A stretch of DNA of 64,000 nucleotides from Lactiplantibacillus plajomi. GTDB taxonomy: Bacteria > Bacillota > Bacilli > Lactobacillales > Lactobacillaceae. Location of the stretch: NCBI RefSeq assembly GCF_005405405.1, contig NZ_BJDZ01000005.1, positions 62,001-126,000 of the forward strand, written 5' to 3'. Position numbers and translations under genes: made by a program. Below, in pieces: positions 28,080 through 36,877 of this stretch. The first letter of the stretch is position 1. The number at the start of each line of letters is the position of its first letter. The notes beneath the pieces were generated by a model. It saw nothing but the letters and a program-made list of their open reading frames with translations, searched no databases and had not been told where the DNA came from.

Positions 28080-29119
28080 TCGTCAAAGTACCGGTAATAA
28101 TCTAATAATTTGCGGGCAAGCTCCCGCTGGAACGCGCCCATCAGTCCAATCATCCGCGAATACGGCATGGCCGTGGGTCCCAGGATGGCAATCATCCCTT
28201 TACCGTGTTGGTCAACGTCGTAAGTCGCGGTAATTAAACTGTAGTTTTTCAACAAATCGTTGGTGATCTCATTACCGATACGAACTTGGATGTGCTGACC
28301 AGGTGGCCCGATCACATTTGCCAAGCTATCCGTTTGATCTAGTAACGAGTACAATGACTGCAATTCCTTCGGGTCGTTTTGGTCGGTGTAGTTGAACAAG
28401 TTCAACTTGCCACCAACGTAAAACCGCTCGGAAGCTGCCTTGGACAGTACGCTACCGAAAATATCCAGAAAACCGTCCGGATCCTGCAAGTACTTTGCAA
28501 GTTTCAACGGAATCTCGTGCTGGAGTTTGCGGAGGACGTCTTGTAACGGCAGGCCAATCAATTGATCATCGATGAACCGAACTACCGGCTCGAGTTCGTC
28601 GCCGCTCAGGTCGTTGGGAATCGTAAAGGTCTGGTTTTCAACGTCGCCATTATTCGTGACGAGGATGGCCATCACCTGATGATTGCCCAACGGCACTAAC
28701 CGAAAGCCACTCAAGCGACTATCCTTTAGTTCCGGCCGTAACGTAAAGGTCGTGTAACTCGTCAATTGTGACAAGATATCCGCCGATTGCGCCACGATTT
28801 CATCGATCTTATGAAATTCACCACCCAACGAGTGTTGGATTACTTTCAAGTCACGACTATCCACCTTTTCCGGTTTTAGGATATGGTCAACGTAGTACCG
28901 GTATCCGCGAATCGAGGGAATCCGACCTGAAGATAGGTGCGTCTTGACGATCAACCCCAGGTCCTCTAGCCGGGCCATCTCATTACGGATGGTCGCCGAG
29001 CTGACCTTCATTGGTAATTCTTGAACCAACGATTTAGAACCGACGGGGTTACCGCCTTCGGTATAGTCACGGACAATTGCCTTTAGAATTAGGCTTTGTC
29101 GTTCAGTTAACGTGATCAT
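28076..29119 (-). CDS. hrcA: Heat-inducible transcription repressor HrcA
   Basis: 347-residue repressor that binds CIRCE operators. Winged-helix N-terminus [20 protein letters not shown] and [18 protein letters not shown], then the dimerisation domain with [14 protein letters not shown] near the end. The start is ATG 29119 or the GTG just before it; the product then begins MITLTERQ, and AGAGGTG lies upstream. First gene of the operon; it controls itself through CIRCE at 29129-29155. Confidence 0.95.
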   Translation of the reverse strand: MITLTERQSLILKAIVRDYTEGGNPVGSKSLVQELPMKVSSATIRNEMARLEDLGLIVKTHLSSGRIPSIRGYRYYVDHILKPEKVDSRDLKVIQHSLGGEFHKIDEIVAQSADILSQLTSYTTFTLRPELKDSRLSGFRLVPLGNHQVMAILVTNNGDVENQTFTIPNDLSGDELEPVVRFIDDQLIGLPLQDVLRKLQHEIPLKLAKYLQDPDGFLDIFGSVLSKAASERFYVGGKLNLFNYTDQNDPKELQSLYSLLDQTDSLANVIGPPGQHIQVRIGNEITNDLLKNYSLITATYDVDQHGKGMIAILGPTAMPYSRMIGLMGAFQRELARKLLDYYRYFDE

Positions 29120-29128
29120 CACCTCTTT

Positions 29129-29155
29129 TTAGCACTTAACTAAATGGAGTGCTAA
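29129..29155 (-). promoter_or_regulatory. CIRCE operator 1 (hrcA proximal)
   Basis: TTAGCACTT-N9-GAGTGCTAA, one base from the consensus inverted repeat, lying between the promoter and the hrcA start. Confidence 0.96.
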
Positions 29156-29165
29156 CACAAGTACT

Positions 29166-29194
29166 AATATAACAACCCTTCCCGTGAAAGTCAA
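29166..29194 (-). promoter_or_regulatory. hrcA-grpE-dnaK promoter
   Basis: TTGACT (29189-29194), 17-base spacer, TATATT (29166-29171) on the minus strand, with CIRCE 1 at the transcription start. Confidence 0.85.
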
Positions 29195-29285
29195 GGAAGG
29201 ACAAAGATTTTTAGCGGTTAACCGCGGACTGTCCTCACGGGAATCAACCCCCCGCAAGCAGCGGCTCCGCTCAACAAATTCTATA

Positions 29286-29312
29286 TTAGCACTCTCATCC
29301 ATAGAGTGCTAA
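29286..29312 (-). promoter_or_regulatory. CIRCE operator 2 (distal)
   Basis: Perfect TTAGCACTC-N9-GAGTGCTAA, 130 bases upstream of the first operator. A TGCTAATAT extended -10 overlaps its downstream arm on the minus strand, so it may cover a second promoter. Confidence 0.95.
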
Positions 29313-29323
29313 TAGTTTGCTTA

Positions 29324-29365
29324 AAGAAAAACCAGTTATTCGGCTTACCCGTAAAATAACTGGTT
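29324..29365 (-). terminator. Terminator of budA
   Basis: AACCAGTTATT / AATAACTGGTT stem followed by TTTCTTT on the minus strand. Confidence 0.75.
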
Positions 29366-29378
29366 ATGCTTGTTCAAA

Positions 29379-30092
29379 TTAACGTTCCGCTTTGTTAATG
29401 GCGCTATCGATGGCCGCGTTATCAAAGCGTTCTTGTAAATAAGCTTCATTATCAATCGGCAGGTGCACTTTGAAGTTCGCAAAGTGTTGCACCTTCAAGG
29501 TCGCCTGATCAATATCAAAGCCCAATAAGTGGCCGCCAAGTTGGTGATCCGCACTTAAAAAGTGTAAGTGGAAGCCACCAACGGTTGCACCCTGAAACAG
29601 GTGTGGTGCGTAGTAACCGATAATTGAGCCCTGCACGGCGTGACCTTCAAATTCAGGCTGGGTCGCGGTCGCCTCAACCAGCGTCTTGTACGGTGGTTGT
29701 TGGCGCGGGGCCACCCGCGTTTTGACGTAACTGAATGTCCCGTCAATGCGAATCGCCGCAAACACGTTGGTCAAACGGTAATCGGCAACCACCTTTTCTT
29801 CAAAGGCCGCCTGAGATAGTTGGCTTAATGGCGCACTGACGTCCGGCTTTTGGAAGTGAACCGATGCGAACGGTAAGCTTTCGTCCGGGCCGATTTCACT
29901 AACCTGGCCGTCTTCGCGGGCTTGGTAGGCGTGCCCGTCTAAGATGATGACTTCCCCGTCCAGACCGTTCAGGGTCCCAATACCGTTGTCTCCGTGCGTC
30001 AATAATTCCTTGGCCGTAATCGTGCCATCGAAGAGCCCCGGTACTAATAGTCCCAAGGTTCCGTGTTGAAAAATCGTATCCGTCGTTGCCAC
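29379..30092 (-). CDS. budA: Alpha-acetolactate decarboxylase
   Basis: 237-residue zinc enzyme that converts 2-acetolactate to acetoin. The N-terminus (IFQHGTLGLLVPGLFDGTITAKELLTHGDNGIGTL) and the zinc-binding GGFHLHFLSADHQLGGH (three His) are diagnostic. GTG 30092 begins only 2 bases after the ribF stop, with GGAGGGG inside the ribF end, so the two are translationally close. Last gene of truB-ribF-budA. Confidence 0.94.
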   Translation of the reverse strand: MATTDTIFQHGTLGLLVPGLFDGTITAKELLTHGDNGIGTLNGLDGEVIILDGHAYQAREDGQVSEIGPDESLPFASVHFQKPDVSAPLSQLSQAAFEEKVVADYRLTNVFAAIRIDGTFSYVKTRVAPRQQPPYKTLVEATATQPEFEGHAVQGSIIGYYAPHLFQGATVGGFHLHFLSADHQLGGHLLGFDIDQATLKVQHFANFKVHLPIDNEAYLQERFDNAAIDSAINKAER

Positions 30093-30094
30093 TA

Positions 30095-31096
30095 TTACCC
30101 CTCCATTTTTACTTGAGTCGTCTGCTGACAGTCTAAACGCGGCTGAACTCGAAACGGGTGGGCCGCGTAGTAGTCGCGGGTACCCTGCTCATCTTTATTG
30201 AGTTGCGCAATTAAACCGTCCGCACCGTCAAATTTAATTTCACCGCGCATCCGGTGACCCCACCGGACCGTCACGTTCTGACCATATAAGTCGCCGTGAA
30301 AATCTAACAAGTTGATTTCGACCGTAATTGGCCGGTCATCACCAAAAGTAACGTTGCGACCAACCGAGGCCATCCCCGCAACCCATTGCTGGCCGACTTG
30401 CACCATCGTCGCGTAAATGCCAATGCCCGGCACGCGGGTATTACTACTATGTGCCACGTTGGCAGTTGGAAAACCGAGCGTCCGCCCGCGGGCTTCGCCG
30501 TGAACCACCTGACCACTCGTTTCATATTGGTAGCCGAGCAACAAATTGGCTTCGTCGATATCGCCGGCATCTAACGCCTTACGGATCCGCGTCGAGCTAA
30601 TTTTCTGGTCATCGAGGGTCGCCTTTGGCACCTCGATAACTTCGAAGCGATCGCGCGCGTATTCCGGTAACCGCTGCATGTTAGCCACGTCAGCCGGACC
30701 GTACGTGTAATCAAAGCCGGCAACCACGGCCTGGGCGTGTAAGCCAACGAGTAACTGGTCCACAAACCGTTGCGGTGGCAAGGCGCCGACCTTGGCATTG
30801 AAATCCATCACGTAGAGGACGTCGACCCCCATTTCGGCCATCAACGCCGTCTTTTGGGCAACCGTCGTTAAGTAACGAACGTGCGCCGGATCGGCATGGT
30901 CAAACACGACCGAGGGATGCTGATCAAACGTCATGACGGCTAGTTTGACCCCCCGTTGCTGTGCCACTTTACGGGCCGTTGCTATGACCCGTTGGTGCCC
31001 ACGGTGGACACCGTCAAAAAAGCCAAGCGCCAAGACGACCGGATCCTCACTAGCCGCTTGAACGGCCGTTAGATTGTGTAAATTTATCACCTGCAT
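30095..31096 (-). CDS. ribF: Bifunctional riboflavin kinase/FAD synthetase
   Basis: 333-residue enzyme that makes FMN and then FAD. N-terminal nucleotidyltransferase domain with FFDGVHRGHQRVI (HxGH-type), VAGFDYTYG and ISSTRIRKAL; C-terminal riboflavin kinase domain with GRTLGFPTANV and GIGIYATMVQ. ATG 31096 with AGGGAGAT upstream; 12 bases after truB, the usual Firmicutes pair. Confidence 0.95.
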   Translation of the reverse strand: MQVINLHNLTAVQAASEDPVVLALGFFDGVHRGHQRVIATARKVAQQRGVKLAVMTFDQHPSVVFDHADPAHVRYLTTVAQKTALMAEMGVDVLYVMDFNAKVGALPPQRFVDQLLVGLHAQAVVAGFDYTYGPADVANMQRLPEYARDRFEVIEVPKATLDDQKISSTRIRKALDAGDIDEANLLLGYQYETSGQVVHGEARGRTLGFPTANVAHSSNTRVPGIGIYATMVQVGQQWVAGMASVGRNVTFGDDRPITVEINLLDFHGDLYGQNVTVRWGHRMRGEIKFDGADGLIAQLNKDEQGTRDYYAAHPFRVQPRLDCQQTTQVKMEG

Positions 31097-31108
31097 ACAA
31101 AAATCTCC

Positions 31109-32032
31109 CTATTTAACCGAAAACATTTTCAACGGTTTATAACGTCGTTCGTCCGGTCGATACTGATAAAGACATTTTAAGCCGTTTTGGTAAACTAATG
31201 CAACCGTTTTATTTTTCTCTAAATCATCTAACTGTAAGTCTTCCGCCGTCAACCAGACGCCGTTTTTGACCCGCGCCCACAGGTCATCACTAATTGTGAC
31301 CCAAGGGTACTGAGCGAGTGCCTGGTCAATCGGTGCTAAGAGCGCGGCCGCGTTATCGGCCGCCACTTCAGCTTCAATTTGATCAAAGGTGACCGTCTCG
31401 GCAAGCGTAAAGCCACCGCTCTTTAAGCGGGTCAGGTCACTCATGACTGCGGGTACCCCGAGGGCCTTGCCGACATCCACCGCTAAAGTCCGGACGTAAG
31501 TCCCCTTACTGCAAGCCACCGTAAAATCGATTGTCTGGGTTTGAACAGCCGGGTCGTAAGTTGCCGGCTGACGTTGCTCAAAGCGACTAATTTTAATGTG
31601 GCGGACCGGTCGTTCAACGGTTTCGCCGTGGCGCGCGTAATCGTACAACCGGCGTCCGTTAACTTTAACCGCCGAAAACATCGGTGGGATCTGGGTAATG
31701 TCCCCCGTCAAGCTTGCTAAAGCCGCGTTGATCTGCTCATCCGAAAACGGCGTGGTGATTGCCTCACGCGCCACTTCCTCACCGTCAAGGTCTTCGGTAG
31801 TCGTCGCAAAGCCCAGGGTGATGCTACCGCGATACTCTTTCCCCGAGGCAACTAAGAACTGAACGACCTTGGTCGCGTTACCAATACAAATCGGTAAGAC
31901 GCCGTCAACGTTAGGATCCAACGTGCCTGAATGCCCCACCTTGCGGGTTTGGTACAACTTTCTAATTTTTGCCACGCAGTCAAAACTCGTCATGCCACGC
32001 GGTTTATATAAAGGTAAAATTCCGTCTGCCAT
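31109..32032 (-). CDS. truB: tRNA pseudouridine-55 synthase
   Basis: 307-residue enzyme that makes pseudouridine 55 in the T arm of tRNAs. Catalytic segment KVGHSGTLDPNVDGVLPICIG (Asp of TLDP, near residue 39), plus KEYRGSITLGF and CSKGTYVRTLAVDVG, and a C-terminal PUA-like part. ATG 32032. Here it is separated from rbfA by the aro operon, whereas in many Firmicutes rbfA-truB-ribF are adjacent. Confidence 0.96.
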   Translation of the reverse strand: MADGILPLYKPRGMTSFDCVAKIRKLYQTRKVGHSGTLDPNVDGVLPICIGNATKVVQFLVASGKEYRGSITLGFATTTEDLDGEEVAREAITTPFSDEQINAALASLTGDITQIPPMFSAVKVNGRRLYDYARHGETVERPVRHIKISRFEQRQPATYDPAVQTQTIDFTVACSKGTYVRTLAVDVGKALGVPAVMSDLTRLKSGGFTLAETVTFDQIEAEVAADNAAALLAPIDQALAQYPWVTISDDLWARVKNGVWLTAEDLQLDDLEKNKTVALVYQNGLKCLYQYRPDERRYKPLKMFSVK

Positions 32033-32103
32033 AAAAAAACTCCTCGCAAGTTAAGCTTACTTCATATTAATTACGTTTGTTTACAGATTAATAAACCTCG
32101 TTC

Positions 32104-32112
32104 AGTATACCA
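32104..32112 (-). promoter_or_regulatory. Extended -10 promoter of truB-ribF-budA
   Basis: TG-G-TATACT on the minus strand, about 70 bases before truB; no good -35. Confidence 0.6.
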
Positions 32113-32142
32113 CACCAGGTCCAGCCCGCCCGGGTTCAAAAT

Positions 32143-32184
32143 CGCAAAAGCCCGGGCCCGCCTTTAAATGGCGCGCCCGAGCTT
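32143..32184 (-). terminator. Terminator of the aromatic amino acid operon
   Basis: Long GC-rich stem (AAGCTCGGGC...GCCCGGGCTT around ATTTAAA) followed by TTTTG on the minus strand. Confidence 0.75.
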
Positions 32185-32233
32185 ATCTCCAATATGCTCA
32201 TTGATCGTGTTCCAGTAACCGCAGTCGGTCACG

Positions 32234-32755
32234 CTACGCCCGCGCCACCAAGTGACTGGCCGTCAGCCAACTCACAATGTGGCCCACAATTTCTTGCAGA
32301 CTTAGCTGATCAGTGTGAATCACCAAGTCGGCAGCGTTGGCGTATAAGGTTGCCCGTTGGCGCTTTAGCGTCATCAACGATTCCGTATTCAGGTCATTGA
32401 CTAGCGGGCGCGAACGGTCGTTTTGGACCCGTTCCAAAATGGTTTCACCCGTCGCGGCCAGCCAAATCACCGGCACCGGTGACCGTTTTAACACCGCGGC
32501 GTTGGCGGCAACCGTCGGCGTCCCCCCGCCGGTCGATAAGATGCCGGGCTGCTTAATGGCGTTGATCAAAGTCTGCTGTTCGAGTTGTCGAAAGTACGGT
32601 TCCCCGTAGTTGGCAAAAATCGTGGTGATTGGCGTTCCGGCACTTTCAACAATTAAGTCATCTAAATCCGCGTGCTGGGTCGCCAGCGTTTGTGCCAGTA
32701 ACCGTCCCACGGTCGTTTTTCCTGAACCCATGAATCCGATTAAAATTGCTTGCAT
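32234..32755 (-). CDS. aroK: Shikimate kinase
   Basis: 173-residue P-loop kinase that makes shikimate 3-phosphate. GFMGSGKTTVGRLLA (P-loop), DLDDLI (Mg-binding Asp), FRQLEQQTL, the GGGTPTV loop and RSRPLVND lid (Arg). Starts 2 bases after the tyrA stop, ATG 32755. Last gene of the operon. Confidence 0.94.
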   Translation of the reverse strand: MQAILIGFMGSGKTTVGRLLAQTLATQHADLDDLIVESAGTPITTIFANYGEPYFRQLEQQTLINAIKQPGILSTGGGTPTVAANAAVLKRSPVPVIWLAATGETILERVQNDRSRPLVNDLNTESLMTLKRQRATLYANAADLVIHTDQLSLQEIVGHIVSWLTASHLVARA

Positions 32756-32757
32756 AA

Positions 32758-33855
32758 CTAATTCCTCCTCACGATTTGGTAACCGGCAGTTTCGAGCACC
32801 CTCGCCGCTTGCGCTTGCGCTGCAGCATTGCCGAAGGTCAGTTGTAAGACCCCGTCGATATCCTCACGAATTTCTAAAATATGAATATTAACTAAACTGA
32901 TTTGAGCAGCTGCTAAGCGGTGGGTCACGTCAGCAAGCGCACCGACCCGGTCGGGCACGTTTAAAAATAGGTCGTAAAAATTAGGTAAACTCCCCAATTG
33001 TTCCGGTCCCAACTGGTCACGAGTAAGCTTGGCACGGTCAAAAAAATCTTTAAGGTTGGCGGTGTCGCCCACCGCAATCGCCCGTTTCACGCGGGTGAGC
33101 TCATCAATATAGGCCTGTAATCGGTGGGTTACGAGTTCGCCGTTGGTCCTAAGAATCGCCGTCCACATGGTCGGGTCAGAACTAGCAATCCGGGTAATGC
33201 TCTTAAACCCACCAGCAGCTAAGCGCAGGCCCAATGGTGAATCCGCCAAGGCCGCCTGGGTCTGGTTAACCAGGGCTGCGGCGACGACGTGCGGTAAGTG
33301 GCTTAGCTGGCCAACAATCCGGTCGTGCTGCGTGGCGGTGACCGTCAACCACTTCACGCGGGTCGCCCGCAATAACTTTTGTAAGCTGGTCACGGCACTG
33401 TCCGCCGTTAAGCCGGGAATCAGGAAGTAAAACGCGTTTTCAAATAAATCCGGCTTTCCGGCCGTCACCCCCGATTTATGCGAACCGGCCATCGGGTGAC
33501 CCCCAATAAAGGCAACCCCCTTGGACTGGAGTGGCTTAGCAGCGCGCATCACCGCTTGTTTCGTACTGCCGACGTCGGTCACCAGCACCCCGGCTTTTAA
33601 CGGTAACGCGGCCAACTGCGCGAGATCCGCGCAAATCACGCTGACCGGCGTGGCCAGGATAATAACGTCGGCCTGACCCGCTACTTCGGCCAAGGCTGGC
33701 GCCGTCTGATCAACGATGCCCCGTTGCTCGGCGTAACTGAGACTAGCTTGATCAGTATCCACCCCAACCACGGTCACCGCGGGTTCGGCTTGACGAATCG
33801 CCTGCGCTAGTGAACTGCCGATTAAACCGAGTCCCTTAATCAAAATCGTTGTCAT
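32758..33855 (-). CDS. tyrA: Prephenate dehydrogenase with C-terminal ACT domain
   Basis: 365-residue NAD(P)-dependent enzyme that converts prephenate to 4-hydroxyphenylpyruvate for tyrosine. Rossmann motif IKGLGLIGSSLAQAI, VGVDTD, GGHPMAGSHKSG (catalytic-type His), and HDRIVGQLSHLPHVVA; then an ACT domain (NVPDRVGALADVTHRLAAA) from about residue 285, expected to bind tyrosine for feedback. ATG 33855 overlaps the aroA stop by 4 bases. Confidence 0.94.
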   Translation of the reverse strand: MTTILIKGLGLIGSSLAQAIRQAEPAVTVVGVDTDQASLSYAEQRGIVDQTAPALAEVAGQADVIILATPVSVICADLAQLAALPLKAGVLVTDVGSTKQAVMRAAKPLQSKGVAFIGGHPMAGSHKSGVTAGKPDLFENAFYFLIPGLTADSAVTSLQKLLRATRVKWLTVTATQHDRIVGQLSHLPHVVAAALVNQTQAALADSPLGLRLAAGGFKSITRIASSDPTMWTAILRTNGELVTHRLQAYIDELTRVKRAIAVGDTANLKDFFDRAKLTRDQLGPEQLGSLPNFYDLFLNVPDRVGALADVTHRLAAAQISLVNIHILEIREDIDGVLQLTFGNAAAQAQAARVLETAGYQIVRRN

Positions 33856-35162
33856 GCCAACACCCCCGCGCCATTCCGCAACCGGTCCAAGTCCTGCCAA
33901 AACGTCGGGTAGGAAATCCCAATTGCCTTTTCGCCGGTCAGCGTGGTTGGTTGATCCAGCCGCTGCGTCGCAATTGCCATCATCATCCCGATCCGGTGAT
34001 CACCGTGACTAGCAAACGGCTGACCGGTCGGTTGCCAAGTTTGACGACCGTCAATGATAAAACCGTCCGTTTTTTCGGTGATTGCCACGCCGAGTTTTTT
34101 CAGCTCGGTCACAATCGTATTGATCCGGTCGGTTTCTTTGACCCGCAGTTCCTGCGCACCGCTGACCTCACTAATCCCATCGGCGGTGGCCGCCAGTAAC
34201 GCCACTAACGGTAACTCGTCAATGACGGCCGGAATGTCGGCTGCACCTAGTTGAATTGGCCGTAATTTGGCGAAGCGGACATCTAAGTCCCCGAGGGGTT
34301 CCCCTGGATTTTCCCGGGGCGTGACCGTCACGTGGCCGCCCATCCGTTGCAATACCGTTAAAATACCGGTCCGGGTCGGGTTTAACCCAACTTTTTCCAA
34401 ACGAACGTGTGAATTGGGCACGATGCTGGCCGCCGTTAAGAAAAAGGCCGCCGAAGAGACGTCACCCGGCACCGTTAACGTCTGACCACTCAACTGGTTG
34501 TTCGGATCCAACGTAATCGTTCGCCGGTCACGCGCCGTTGTGACCCGCCCCCCAAACGCGTTGATCAACCGTTCGGTGTGGTCGCGAGTCGGTAACTTTT
34601 CAATCACCGTAGTGGGTTGATCCGCGAACAGGCCCGCTAACAAGACCGCGCTTTTGACCTGCGCACTGGCCACCGCTAGTTGGACCGTCGCGGCGTGTAA
34701 CGGCTGACCGGTAATTTGCATCGGTAAGTGGCCGTCCGTCAGCTCGAGCTGCGCACCCAGTTGTGCCAAGGGCCGCTCAACCCGCGTCATTGGCCGTTGA
34801 CTGAGCGACGCGTCGCCAATCAAGGTGCTGTTGAACGGTTGACCGGCTAATAAGCCGGCTAACAAGCGGGTCGCCGTGCCGGCGTTACCCATGTCGAGTG
34901 GTTGGTCAGCCGCGTGTAAGCCGTGGCGACCATTGCCACGGACCGTCACCGTGTCCGCATCGCGCGCGATGTCGACACCTAACTGTTTAAGGGCGTTCAA
35001 CGTCGATAAGCAGTCGGCCGCGGTCAAAAAGTGGTGTAACACGGTGGTTCCGGTACTAATTGCACCAAGCATCAAGCCGCGGTGTGAAATACTTTTGTCT
35101 CCCGGAACGCGAATCGTTCCGTGAAGGCCGTTTGGACGGCCCGCTCCTAATTGCATTGTCAT
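33852..35162 (-). CDS. aroA: 3-phosphoshikimate 1-carboxyvinyltransferase (EPSP synthase)
   Basis: 436-residue enzyme that joins shikimate 3-phosphate and phosphoenolpyruvate. VPGDKSISHRGLMLGA, NAGTATRLLAGLLA, the SLSQRPMTR arginine loop, and ELRVKETDR are all present. I chose ATG 35162, with AGGTGA 6 bases upstream; a GTG at 35171 abuts the stop of the preceding gene and has no ribosome site of its own. Confidence 0.95.
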   Translation of the reverse strand: MTMQLGAGRPNGLHGTIRVPGDKSISHRGLMLGAISTGTTVLHHFLTAADCLSTLNALKQLGVDIARDADTVTVRGNGRHGLHAADQPLDMGNAGTATRLLAGLLAGQPFNSTLIGDASLSQRPMTRVERPLAQLGAQLELTDGHLPMQITGQPLHAATVQLAVASAQVKSAVLLAGLFADQPTTVIEKLPTRDHTERLINAFGGRVTTARDRRTITLDPNNQLSGQTLTVPGDVSSAAFFLTAASIVPNSHVRLEKVGLNPTRTGILTVLQRMGGHVTVTPRENPGEPLGDLDVRFAKLRPIQLGAADIPAVIDELPLVALLAATADGISEVSGAQELRVKETDRINTIVTELKKLGVAITEKTDGFIIDGRQTWQPTGQPFASHGDHRIGMMMAIATQRLDQPTTLTGEKAIGISYPTFWQDLDRLRNGAGVLA

Positions 35163-35171
35163 AAATATCAC

Positions 35172-35699
35172 CTAATTAATTTGATAAACGCACCACACCA
35201 TCTTGGGTGTCAGCCGTTTAATGATTTTTTCGTGCGGCGTTAAACGCACGTTTTTTTCGTTGGTTAAAACGTAACCGGCCCGATTTTCTTGGTAGGCGCG
35301 ATAAGCTAAGTACTTACTAGTTGCCGTCTGGACGGTCACCCCACTCACGATCCGTGCTAACAGTTGCGCTGTGGCCGCGTGGGTGTAACCGATGCGGTTG
35401 TCGGCGTCACAGCGTTGTACCACCACTAACGGGTCCAGCGCCGTCATGAAACAGTCGCGTAACGTCATTTGTTCTAACAAAGCGTAGTGCACATCGCCCC
35501 AACTTGCGTTTAGCGCGGACGATTTAAACGCCGCCGGTATCAATAATTGTTGTCCGCGGTACCCGTCCAAGTGGGTCAAAATCGTTTCAAAGCTCGGATG
35601 ACCCACGATGGTTAACTCGGTTTGCCGGTGGTTGCGCTGATAAATTTGAGCGGCGGCGTAACTATCGGTCATTGCTGGTCCTAACGTATGTAGTTCCAT
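35172..35699 (-). CDS. Prephenate dehydratase/BacA-like protein lacking the TRF motif
   Basis: 175-residue protein whose N-terminus LGPAMTDSYAAAQ resembles the LGPxGTxSxxAA start of prephenate dehydratase and of the prephenate decarboxylase BacA. Further matches are the SFETIL loop, an RCDADNRIGYTH segment, TATSKYLAY (the STSxA-like stretch), YVLTNEKNVR and the end KRLTPKMVWCVYQI. The dehydratase motif N-x-TRF is absent and there is no ACT domain, so it is nearer BacA than PheA. Placed between aroC and aroA, it may act on prephenate, but the reaction is an inference. ATG 35699. Confidence 0.65.
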   Translation of the reverse strand: MELHTLGPAMTDSYAAAQIYQRNHRQTELTIVGHPSFETILTHLDGYRGQQLLIPAAFKSSALNASWGDVHYALLEQMTLRDCFMTALDPLVVVQRCDADNRIGYTHAATAQLLARIVSGVTVQTATSKYLAYRAYQENRAGYVLTNEKNVRLTPHEKIIKRLTPKMVWCVYQIN

Positions 35700-35707
35700 T
35701 GGCCGAC

Positions 35708-36877
35708 CTAGTATTGCCGCAGCTCGTCACGGTACGTCGCCAGCTGTACCCGTAACCGGTCAAGGTTGCTACCATCAAACGTTGCGGTCAGTGCGCGGGC
35801 TAAGGTAATTGCAACGACGCTTTCCACCACGATCGAAGCCGGTACGATGGCGGTCGTGTCAGAACGTTCGACGCTAGCCTTCTGCTTAGCCTTAGTGGCA
35901 ACGTCCACACTTTGCAGCGGCTTGTAAAGGGTCGGAATCGGCTTCATCGCCGCCTTAACAATGATCGGCATGCCGTTCGTCATCCCGCCTTCAAAGCCGC
36001 CGAGGTGGTTACTGAGCCGGCGCCAGCCGTTTTCGGCATTCCAGTCAATTTCATCCATAACCCGACTACCGTAGTTGGCCGCCGCTCCGAAACCGTCACC
36101 GATTTCAACGCCCTTCATCGCGTTAACGCCCATCACCGCGGCCGCCAGCTGACCATCCAACTTGGTATCCCAGCTCGTGTAACTTCCCAGTCCGGCCGGA
36201 ACGTTTTCCGCGACCACCTTAATTACGCCGCCTAACGTATCGCCGGCCTTCTTCGTTGCCGTGATTAAGTCGTGCAGCTCGGTCACCTTCGACTGGTCGG
36301 TGATGCGCAAATCGTTGCGACTAATTTCCGTCGCCAGCGCGTCGACCGTTGTCACGGTCGAATCATCCGCAACCACCGCCCCGATTTGGTGCACGTAACC
36401 GATCAAGTGAATGTCCAACTGGGCCAACAGTTGCTTGCAGACCTGACCAATGGCGACCCGCATAGCAGTCTTGCGGGCCGACGACCGTTCTAAAACGTTG
36501 CGAAGGTCGCGGTGGCCGTACTTCATCCCTCCAACTAGGTCGGCGTGACCCGGTCGCGGCCGGGTCACTTGTCGCAGGGTGTTGGTAGCGGTGGCGGGGC
36601 TGGTCGGATTCATAATTTCGGACCAGTGGGCGTGGTCCCGATTTTGAATCGTTAACGCCAGTGGTGAACCAAGGGTAACGCCGTGCCGTAAACCACCGGT
36701 GACCACCACTTGGTCGTGTTCGATCTGCTGACGGTTACCGCGACCAAAACCACCTTGGCGGGCAGCTAACCCGGCGTTAATGGCGTCAATATTCAAAGTT
36801 AGTCCTGCCGGAATCCCGGTTAAAATTCCCGTTAATTGGGGGCCGTGGGATTCACCGGCCGTGACGTAGTTAATCAT
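35708..36877 (-). CDS. aroC: Chorismate synthase
   Basis: 389-residue FMN-dependent lyase that makes chorismate from EPSP. GESHGPQLTGILTGIPAGL, the RQGGFGRGNRQQIEHD segment, RPGHADLVGGMKYGHRDLRNVLERSSARKTA and NHLGGFEGGMTNG are family signatures. I set the start at ATG 36877; the frame is open for 68 more codons upstream, but that stretch overlaps the previous gene in another frame. AAAGGA lies 8 bases upstream. It overlaps the preceding stop by 8 bases, so translation is coupled. Confidence 0.95.
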   Translation of the reverse strand: MINYVTAGESHGPQLTGILTGIPAGLTLNIDAINAGLAARQGGFGRGNRQQIEHDQVVVTGGLRHGVTLGSPLALTIQNRDHAHWSEIMNPTSPATATNTLRQVTRPRPGHADLVGGMKYGHRDLRNVLERSSARKTAMRVAIGQVCKQLLAQLDIHLIGYVHQIGAVVADDSTVTTVDALATEISRNDLRITDQSKVTELHDLITATKKAGDTLGGVIKVVAENVPAGLGSYTSWDTKLDGQLAAAVMGVNAMKGVEIGDGFGAAANYGSRVMDEIDWNAENGWRRLSNHLGGFEGGMTNGMPIIVKAAMKPIPTLYKPLQSVDVATKAKQKASVERSDTTAIVPASIVVESVVAITLARALTATFDGSNLDRLRVQLATYRDELRQY

